Part shown: in pieces, positions 7,022 through 11,885 of the stretch
Position numbering within the stretch: position 1 is the stretch's first letter
Layout of the letters: every line of letters begins with the position of its first letter
Source: Euryarchaeota archaeon UBA40
GTDB taxonomy: Archaea; Thermoplasmatota; Poseidoniia; Poseidoniales; Thalassarchaeaceae
Assembly (NCBI GenBank): GCA_002506875.1
Contig: DAYJ01000006.1
Span: forward strand, 1 to 11,885
Reading direction: 5' to 3'
DNA length: 11,885 nucleotides
Position numbers and translations under genes: made by a program
Notes under the pieces: generated by a model
The model's input: the letters and a program-made list of their open reading frames with translations, nothing else
Databases searched by the model: none
Told to the model about the DNA's origin: nothing

Positions 7022-8002
7022 CTACAAAAGGTCACTTACAGCCTCTCGTTCTCCGAGGAGTGCCGCTACATTTTCATCGATTTTCGCCTGTGCGAATGTG
7101 TCAACAGTGAGGCCTTCCACTACAGTTACCTCTCCACCTTCACATCGACATGGGAAACTAAAGACAATCCCTTCAGGTACTCCATACCAACCTTCTGAAG
7201 GAAGTGCGACAGAAACGATTCGCCCGGCAGATCCTTGCCACCAATCGCGCATATGGTCCACAGCAGCCGAAGCAGCAGATGCAGCGGAAGATGCACCACG
7301 AGCCATGATAATCGCCTTTCCACGTGTCGAGACAGTATTGAGGAATTCACCTTGAAGCCATTCTTCATCGAATACTTCAGTTGCTGATTGGCCACCAACT
7401 GTCGCCATCGAGGGGTCAGGGTACATCGTATTGGCATGATTTCCCCAAATGAATACGTCTTGAACTTCTGAGGCTGGAACACCAGCACGTTCTGCCATTT
7501 GTCCCACCGCGCGATTTTGATCGAGGCGAGTCATGGCTGTGAACTGTTGAGGAGGGATGCTTGGTGCATTTGCAGAAGCGATTAGTGCATTGGTATTACA
7601 CGGGTTGCCAACAGTAATCACCTTCACTTTGCGAGAAGCTACAGCATCAATTGCCTTGCCTTGACCTACGAAGATAGGTCCATTGGCAGCGACAAGATCG
7701 GATCGATCCATATCCTTAGTTCTCGGACGTGATCCAACAAGGAAGATTGCATCAGCTTCGTTGAATGCAACTTCTGCGTTATCCGTACCTACGATGTCGT
7801 GCACTAGTGGGAATGCAGAGTCCCTTAGTTCCATGATTACGCCCTCGAGGCGCTGCATTCCAGGGGGTATCTCCAGTAACTGAAGAATTACTGGCTGATT
7901 AGATCCAAAGCAATCACCACTTGCGATTCGCCACAATAAGGCGTATCCAATATTTCCTGCCGCTCCAGTAACGGCAACTCGTATGGGAGCTTGAGTTGTC
8001 AT
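7022..8002 (-). CDS. mdh: malate dehydrogenase, NAD-type, cytosolic (MDH1-like) subfamily
   Basis: The 326-aa product interconverts malate and oxaloacetate with a nicotinamide cofactor. The N-terminus carries a Rossmann loop (VTGAAGNIGYAL, 11-22), and an acidic residue, E44 in LLEIPPG, ends the second strand, which favours NAD over NADP. Substrate arginines are R94 and R100 in SRPRTKDMDR, with R164 in TRLDQNRA; D161 and H189 (WGNHANTMYPD) form the catalytic pair. NPCNTNAL (133-140) is the usual asparagine motif. The Ala/Ser run at 236-247 (GASSAASAASAA) followed by VDHMRDW is typical of the cytosolic MDH branch and not of the archaeal LDH-like malate dehydrogenases. The start at 8000-8002 lacks a Shine-Dalgarno. 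It heads the mdh-nudix-membrane protein unit and diverges from the CPBP-family gene across 45 bp. Confidence 0.95.
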   Translation of the reverse strand: MTTQAPIRVAVTGAAGNIGYALLWRIASGDCFGSNQPVILQLLEIPPGMQRLEGVIMELRDSAFPLVHDIVGTDNAEVAFNEADAIFLVGSRPRTKDMDRSDLVAANGPIFVGQGKAIDAVASRKVKVITVGNPCNTNALIASANAPSIPPQQFTAMTRLDQNRAVGQMAERAGVPASEVQDVFIWGNHANTMYPDPSMATVGGQSATEVFDEEWLQGEFLNTVSTRGKAIIMARGASSAASAASAAVDHMRDWWQGSAGRIVSVALPSEGWYGVPEGIVFSFPCRCEGGEVTVVEGLTVDTFAQAKIDENVAALLGEREAVSDLL

Positions 8003-8047
8003 GCCCGCGAATGCTGAGGTTCCGTCTATGACGATTGCCCCATCATA
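8003..8047. promoter_or_regulatory. 45-bp divergent gap between mdh and the CPBP-family gene
   Basis: Both neighbours start here and read outward. The gap is too short to hold two full archaeal promoters with leaders, and neither ATG has a Shine-Dalgarno. Leaderless transcripts, or promoters reaching into the opposing coding region, are therefore likely. On the minus strand CAATAAT (complement of about 8055-8061, inside the opposing gene) is the nearest A/T-rich candidate for mdh. No operator-like repeat is seen. Confidence 0.3.
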
Positions 8048-8812
8048 ATGCGGATTATTGAAAGGGCTCTGGGTATCAGGAGGAATGTGGAGATCGGTCC
8101 GAAAAAGCCGATATGGGCATTATTACTCCTAATTCCTGCTCCATCAATAGGTGTCCTTGCAAATGGAGTCCTTGCAGAATCTGATATTGCCGTATATGCT
8201 CTGATTGGACTTGTCATCTGGATGATTTGCAAGGTATGGATTGTAGCATTCCCTGCATTCTGGCATCGTCGATTGGATCAGGGTGAATTTGGATTTTCAT
8301 ATCTTGCTGAGGGTTCAGGCCTACGGCCATGGTTGGAAGGGATTCTACTTGGAGGGGCACTTTCAGCAATACTCTTCGTAACCTTCCTTGCAGCACGGCC
8401 TCATATCAATCTCGCAGATATTGGTGCATCTATTCGAGCAGTAGGTCTCGATTCGTGGCCTAAAGTGATTGCAGCCATCCTGTTCTGGGTCTTCATCAAT
8501 AGCGTTGTTGAGGAGTATGTATATCGTTGGTTTATCACAAATCAGGCTGCTTCAATCATAGGAGATTATCCAATTCGCGTCGGGTCGATTTCAGTTGCTG
8601 CGTTCACACTTCATCATTTTGTGGCAGTGGCCCTCGTTGCTCCATCATTGTGGATAGCCTTGCTTGCTGCCGCTGCAGTCGCTGTAGGGGGTGCGGCCTT
8701 TTCCTTCCTTTATCATCGTCACAGTTCCATTTGGCCAGCATGGGCGTGTCACGCGATTCTCGATGTGGTGGTCTTTGGGGGCGTTGCATGGATTGCTCTT
8801 GTCGCGACATGA
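8048..8812 (+). CDS. CPBP-family intramembrane metalloprotease-like protein (CAAX protease/Abi)
   Basis: This 254-aa polytopic membrane protein has hydrophobic helices at about 22-40, 47-70, 97-115, 138-152, 180-200, 202-220 and 231-250. The three CPBP motifs are present in order: EExxxR at E155-E156-R160 (VVEEYVYRWF), FxxxH at F186-H190 (FTLHHF), and HxxxD at H235-D239 (CHAILDVV). In the eukaryotic relative Rce1 these residues form the glutamate/histidine active site that cuts prenylated CAAX proteins. In prokaryotes, family members are linked to peptide processing or immunity, but substrates are mostly unknown, so I assign family and not function. The ATG at 8048 is the first in frame after a TGA at 8015 and has no Shine-Dalgarno, suggesting a leaderless message. 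It stands alone between divergent mdh and the etf pair. Confidence 0.88.
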   Translation: MRIIERALGIRRNVEIGPKKPIWALLLLIPAPSIGVLANGVLAESDIAVYALIGLVIWMICKVWIVAFPAFWHRRLDQGEFGFSYLAEGSGLRPWLEGILLGGALSAILFVTFLAARPHINLADIGASIRAVGLDSWPKVIAAILFWVFINSVVEEYVYRWFITNQAASIIGDYPIRVGSISVAAFTLHHFVAVALVAPSLWIALLAAAAVAVGGAAFSFLYHRHSSIWPAWACHAILDVVVFGGVAWIALVAT

Positions 8813-8886
8813 GCCAAGAATTCTGAATACATAGGGTTCAAATGCCGGTTTCAGATGGCTGCAAATATTCCGATTGGGAAGTGTTG
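8813..8886 (+). promoter_or_regulatory. spacer upstream of etfB, possible promoter
   Basis: The 74-bp gap after the CPBP-family gene contains two A/T-rich stretches, GAATACATAG (about 8824-8833) and GCAAATATTCC (about 8862-8872). Either could act as a TATA element. An in-frame ATG at 8842 would extend etfB by 15 residues, but these do not resemble the flavoprotein family. The sequence before the chosen start, GGGAAGTG, is at best a weak Shine-Dalgarno. Confidence 0.25.
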
Positions 8887-9711
8887 ATGATGGATTTTGT
8901 TGTGCTGTTGAAGCAGGTTCCCAAGCCGAAAGAGATGCGTGTAACCGCTGAAGGCACATTGGATCGTGCATCCGCTCCAAGTCAGATCAATCAGGACTGT
9001 CAGCATGCTCTTGAGATGGCTCTCTCGATGAAGGACGCCTATGGTGGCCGCGTAGTGGTCGTCTCTATGGGTCCTCCGAATTTCCAGATGTCTCACATTA
9101 CCGCGATGGAGCGCGGAGTGGATGAAACAGTCCTTCTCTCTGATCGAAAGCTCGGTGGTTCTGATACCTGGGCTACAGGCTATGCTCTTTCTGGAACGCT
9201 CAAGCATATTGGTTACGGATCGGAGCGTAATGATTGGCTTGTCATGGGTGGCCGTCAGACTACCGACGGAGATACTGCACACGTACCAAGTCAAGTCGCA
9301 GAAAACCTTGGCATACCTCAGGTAACTCTTGTAGAGACCTGTGAGATTGTGGATGGTTCGGCAAAGGTTCGTCGAATCGTCGAAGGTGGTAGTATGGATC
9401 TCAGTATGCCGCTACCTTGTATGCTTTCCATTGCACCGACCGCCGCTCCTCTTCGTGGCCGTAACATGAAGGCAGCAGTTGCAGTCAAGAAGCATGTCAC
9501 AAAAGACCAACGTGGTAAGGACACATTCAAGGACGGTGCGCCAATATTCCGACTTCTTTCAGCCGATGATGTTGAACTCGAAGGCACGAAAATCGGTCTT
9601 GCTGGATCTCCAACGATAGTTGCTGCTGCTCCAAGGGTAGAGAAAGCCTCTCGTGATCTTCAGTTAACCGATTCTGATGGCCTAATTGGCGTCGTGGAGG
9701 GATGGCAATGA
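8887..9711 (+). CDS. etfB: electron transfer flavoprotein beta subunit (EtfB/FixA)
   Basis: This is the small subunit of the soluble FAD heterodimer that takes electrons from acyl-CoA and related dehydrogenases and passes them to a quinone oxidoreductase or other acceptor. The chosen start (tandem ATGs at 8887 and 8890) gives about 274 aa beginning MMDFVVLLKQVP, matching the family's first strand 'I/V-V-x-x-K-Q-V-P'. Residues 127-142 (DGDTAHVPSQVAENLG) are the conserved nucleotide-binding loop. VRRIVEGGSMDLSMPLP (from about 161) matches the ETF-beta signature 'V.R..EGG......LP', followed by LRGRNMKAAVAVKK in place of the usual 'PR.P.....A.KK'. The length is normal for the family. The stop overlaps the etfA start (ATGA), so the two subunits are co-translated. 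No FixC/EtfQO or FixX gene is adjacent on the right. Confidence 0.93.
   Translation: MMDFVVLLKQVPKPKEMRVTAEGTLDRASAPSQINQDCQHALEMALSMKDAYGGRVVVVSMGPPNFQMSHITAMERGVDETVLLSDRKLGGSDTWATGYALSGTLKHIGYGSERNDWLVMGGRQTTDGDTAHVPSQVAENLGIPQVTLVETCEIVDGSAKVRRIVEGGSMDLSMPLPCMLSIAPTAAPLRGRNMKAAVAVKKHVTKDQRGKDTFKDGAPIFRLLSADDVELEGTKIGLAGSPTIVAAAPRVEKASRDLQLTDSDGLIGVVEGWQ
9696..9700 (+). promoter_or_regulatory. Shine-Dalgarno of etfA
   Basis: GGAGG lies 7 nt before the ATG at 9708 but only 1 nt before an in-frame ATG at 9702. Spacing therefore favours 9708, the ATG that also forms the ATGA overlap with etfB. Confidence 0.65.
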
Positions 9712-10811
9712 GTGACTGGCCAGAGGACGCAACTGTTCAGAGGTTCAGTGATGCTACTTCGTCAGAAGGAGTCATGGTCTTCGCCGAGATGGTGGATGGC
9801 CACCTTCTCAATGTTGGCCGAGAACTAATGGGGCCAGGGCGCGAGATGGCTGATCATCTAGGCGTAACCCTCTCTGCTATTCTCATCCACCATTCAGTAG
9901 GTGATGCTCCACAGGATCTCATATCCCTTGGAGCTGACAAGGTGATTGTGGTTGAAGATGCTCGATTAGAGCATTACACGACCCTCCCATATGCTCGTGC
10001 TCTGTCTGATTATCTGACAAATGTACATCGTCCTGAGATTCTCCTCATGGGTGCTACAACGACTGGTCGCGATCTTGCCCCACGGGTTGCAAGTCGTGTC
10101 GATGCAGGTGTTACTGCTGATTGCACGAAACTAAGTGTCGGTCCATTCTACCACCGCAAGACAAAATCAGTCACAACACACATGCTCGAAGCTCATCGAC
10201 CATCCTTCGGCGAATCGAAGTTAGCCTGTATCATGTCTAACCCTGAACAGTTGTGGGCTCCTGCAATGGCAACAGCCCGTCCAGGTATTTTCGTTGCTCC
10301 TGCGTCCGATTCCTCAAGAACTGGTGATGTTGAGGCCTTTTCTCCGGATTGGCAGGATGGAGATTTCTCTGTTGAAGTGATGGATGTCCGGAGGGGCGGA
10401 GGCGAACGCGTTGATTTAGGGCATTGCAAGATTGTTGTCGCCGGTGGGATTCCATGTGGACAGACTGGATTCCGCGAAATTCATGATCTTGTTGATGCTC
10501 TCAAGGCACAGGGATTGGATGCAGAATGGGGGGCGAGTCGAGCTGCTGTTGATGCAGGTCATGCGCCAAGCACGCGTCAGATTGGTCAGACAGGTCAGAG
10601 TATCCGCCCTCCAGTTTACATCGCTGTTGCAATTAGTGGTGCACCTCAACACACTGCCGGGATGAAGGATAGTGAACGGATTGTTGCAGTAAATACGGAT
10701 GAATCATGCACCATGGTTCAGTCTGCAGATGCAGCCATCATTGGGGACTACCGCGAAGTCGTTCCTCAACTTACTGAGAAGGTAAAATCAGGGTTCACTT
10801 TTGGCCTCTGA
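9708..10811 (+). CDS. etfA: electron transfer flavoprotein alpha subunit (EtfA/FixB)
   Basis: The product is 367 aa from the ATG at 9708. The N-terminal domain begins GVMVFAEMVDGHLLNVGREL, the family's usual first strand and helix, after a roughly 20-residue extension. GRDLAPRVASRVDAGVTADC (about 120-139) is the conserved domain-I motif. The C-terminal FAD-binding domain contains GASRAAVDAG (275-284), QIGQTGQ (291-297), ISGAPQHTAGM (309-319) and VNTDE (328-332), all characteristic of FixB/EtfA. The residue before ISG is Ala where many homologues have Gly. The alpha subunit carries most of the FAD site and pairs with the EtfB encoded just upstream. Coupling by the ATGA overlap suggests equal synthesis of the two subunits. 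In a heterotrophic marine archaeon the pair most likely serves fatty-acid or amino-acid oxidation; a bifurcating role cannot be decided from sequence alone. Confidence 0.95.
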   Translation: MSDWPEDATVQRFSDATSSEGVMVFAEMVDGHLLNVGRELMGPGREMADHLGVTLSAILIHHSVGDAPQDLISLGADKVIVVEDARLEHYTTLPYARALSDYLTNVHRPEILLMGATTTGRDLAPRVASRVDAGVTADCTKLSVGPFYHRKTKSVTTHMLEAHRPSFGESKLACIMSNPEQLWAPAMATARPGIFVAPASDSSRTGDVEAFSPDWQDGDFSVEVMDVRRGGGERVDLGHCKIVVAGGIPCGQTGFREIHDLVDALKAQGLDAEWGASRAAVDAGHAPSTRQIGQTGQSIRPPVYIAVAISGAPQHTAGMKDSERIVAVNTDESCTMVQSADAAIIGDYREVVPQLTEKVKSGFTFGL

Positions 10812-10815
10812 GCAG

Positions 10816-10842
10816 TTAGTTCAGGAGATGTCCCCTGACTAA
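10816..10842 (+). terminator. hairpin just after etfA
   Basis: TTAG(10816-10819)-T bulge-TCAGG(10821-10825) pairs with CCTGA(10834-10838)CTAA(10839-10842), a 9-bp stem with one bulged T. The 8-nt loop is AGATGTCC. It begins 4 nt after the etfA stop. No T-run follows, so it may be an mRNA 3'-end structure and not a classical terminator. A hairpin with a nearly identical loop follows the next gene. Confidence 0.45.
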
Positions 10843-10861
10843 ATCACCGAGATGTTCAATT

Positions 10862-10869
10862 GATTATAC
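10862..10869 (+). promoter_or_regulatory. TATA-like box before the PI-PLC-like gene
   Basis: GATTATAC lies 16 nt upstream of the first ATG (10885) and 37 nt upstream of a second in-frame ATG (10906). A start of transcription around 10890 would give a leaderless message for neither exactly; it fits best with translation from 10906 behind a short GAGGTT-containing leader. Core-promoter call is tentative. Confidence 0.35.
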
Positions 10870-10884
10870 CTCTCAGCGAACTAT

Positions 10885-11859
10885 ATGCGTCAGCATGAGG
10901 TTGGGATGATTTTCCTCATCCTTTCGATTGTTGCGCTACCCGGTTGTCTTAATTTGAATCCAGATCAAATCGATGATTCGGTAGAAGATGCCTACCAATA
11001 CCTAGAGATTACACCCTGTAATGGATTGGTTATACTCTGCCACAGAACATATGACCAAGTCACATTCCCTGAAACTCATAACTCATTCTCAACCCATGAA
11101 GATAATATCTACTATCCGGCCAGTAACCATCAGACGGGATTTGAGGCACAATGGAATGCTGGAATTAGAGCGTTCATGCTTGACACTCATTATTTGACAA
11201 CTGTAGACCAAAGCGCATCACAAGTTAGGCTCTGTCACGGAGATCCAGATAGAGGTTTCAGTCCATGCACCTATGGCGCTGTCGATCCTTGGAATTGGTT
11301 GAACAAATTAGAATCAGAAATGGAAAGTGAAGACCATGACATTGTGACTTTACTAATTGAAAATCACGTTGAAGGCGACCACCTGAAAGAAATTTTTGAT
11401 GACGTTGGCCTTACAGAACAGATGTATATTCACAAAATGAACACAGAATGGCCCACATTGAATGAGATGATAAATATGCAGAAAAGATTGGTTGTATTTT
11501 GGGAGCAATCTGATGATTCAGCGCATCCATACTTCCATGATTTCTTGGCTCATGGTTGGACGACTAGTTATGGAGATGACGATACTTCCTCGATGGATTG
11601 TGACTCATTACGTGGAGATTCTAATCAACCAGTATTTCACATGAATAATTGGCTAAACAATCAGGTTGGGCTATCGGACCCTACAAGATCTAGTGAAGTA
11701 AACAATGTTGATTTCATAGTCGAGAGGGCCAACGAATGTATAGAAGGTCATGGGAAAAGACCCACCTTCATAGCCGTTGATTGGTGGGAAGACGGTGATG
11801 TTGTAGAAGCCGCTAAGCAGGTTAACTTGTTACATTTAGATACCGATTATCCGTTGTAG
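10885..11859 (+). CDS. predicted lipoprotein with PI-PLC X-like (GDPD/PLC TIM-barrel) phosphodiesterase domain
   Basis: The 324-aa product begins with a short signal peptide (IFLILSIVALPG) ending at a lipobox-like LPGC, Cys21, so it is probably lipid-anchored on the outer face of the membrane. The mature part resembles the PI-PLC X/PLCXD family: TYDQVTFPETHNSFST places a THN triad at H65-N66, an IRAFMLDTHYL strand gives R95 and D100, and RLCHGD gives a second histidine at H118. IVTLLIENHV (E159) and FIAVDWWEDGD (D299) supply later barrel strands. Family enzymes cleave phosphodiesters with two histidines as acid and base; the substrate here is unknown. Six further cysteines (45, 52, 117, 128, 239, 285) could form disulfides, fitting an extracytoplasmic site. 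The start may instead be the ATG at 10906, which has GAGGTT nearby but loses the only n-region arginine. Eight of ten Arg codons are AGA/AGG, unlike the CGN-rich neighbours. Confidence 0.82.
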   Translation: MRQHEVGMIFLILSIVALPGCLNLNPDQIDDSVEDAYQYLEITPCNGLVILCHRTYDQVTFPETHNSFSTHEDNIYYPASNHQTGFEAQWNAGIRAFMLDTHYLTTVDQSASQVRLCHGDPDRGFSPCTYGAVDPWNWLNKLESEMESEDHDIVTLLIENHVEGDHLKEIFDDVGLTEQMYIHKMNTEWPTLNEMINMQKRLVVFWEQSDDSAHPYFHDFLAHGWTTSYGDDDTSSMDCDSLRGDSNQPVFHMNNWLNNQVGLSDPTRSSEVNNVDFIVERANECIEGHGKRPTFIAVDWWEDGDVVEAAKQVNLLHLDTDYPL

Positions 11860-11874
11860 GCCATGTCCCCTGCA
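11855..11874 (+). terminator. hairpin overlapping the PI-PLC-like stop codon
   Basis: TGTAGG (11855-11860) pairs with CCTGCA (11869-11874), with one G-T wobble, around the 8-nt loop CCATGTCC. The TAG stop lies inside the 5' arm. Closing AGG/CCT pairs and the ATGTCC loop are the same as in the hairpin after etfA. It is a candidate 3'-end element; the flanking sequence is cut by the window end. Confidence 0.35.
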
Positions 11875-11885
11875 CCAACTTGACT

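Noticed and set aside
7256..7295. Repetitive GCAGC-like tract in mdh
   Set aside because: Encodes the Ala/Ser-rich helix normal for cytosolic-type malate dehydrogenases, not a microsatellite or insertion.
8851..9294. 147-codon minus-strand frame opposite etfB
   Set aside because: Antisense shadow with no recognisable domain; etfB is well supported on the plus strand.
11863..11885. Short plus-strand frame starting with ATG at 11863
   Set aside because: It stops after six codons and is better explained as part of the 3' hairpin.

Overview
The window looks like a chromosomal segment of a marine euryarchaeon, most likely Marine Group II (Candidatus Poseidoniales). That placement is inferred. 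The alanyl-tRNA synthetase has the archaeal architecture (long N-terminal extension and a GGGNAG-type active-site block), RtcB is the archaeal RNA-splicing ligase type, two starts carry a Shine-Dalgarno sequence matching archaeal 16S rRNA ends, and several other genes look leaderless. Genes are very densely packed on both strands, and no gene-free stretch exceeds about 120 bases. I saw no tRNA, rRNA, CRISPR array, transposase or integrase.

Layout, left to right. A minus-strand DNA glycosylase of the AlkA/HhH-GPD type is cut by the left edge (1-398). It diverges from a membrane-anchored, histidine-rich small protein (453-1025), and a 7-bp inverted repeat lies between them. The histidine-rich gene converges, with 4 nt between stops, on rtcB (1030-2508, minus). 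rtcB diverges from alaS (2626-5484, plus) across 117 bp. alaS ends 1 nt from the stop of a six-helix membrane protein (5486-6178, minus). That gene is translationally coupled by an ATGA overlap to a Nudix hydrolase (6175-6954), which follows a malate dehydrogenase (7022-8002); together they form a likely minus-strand transcription unit mdh-nudix-membrane protein. On the plus strand follow a CPBP-family (CAAX-protease-like) membrane protein (8048-8812), the electron-transfer flavoprotein pair etfB-etfA (8887-10811, ATGA overlap), and a predicted lipoprotein with a PI-PLC-like TIM-barrel domain (10885-11859).

Functionally this is mostly housekeeping: RNA ligation, tRNA charging with editing, DNA base-excision repair, a malate/oxaloacetate step, and electron transfer from acyl-CoA-type dehydrogenases. 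Malate dehydrogenase and EtfAB would suit a heterotrophic, fatty-acid- or amino-acid-degrading lifestyle. The less ordinary parts are the histidine-rich surface protein, the PI-PLC-like lipoprotein with different arginine codon usage, an alaS whose archaeal N-terminal zinc cysteines are mostly gone, a Nudix protein with an unassigned N-terminal domain, and a pair of look-alike hairpins just after the etfA and PI-PLC stop codons that share an AUGUCC loop.
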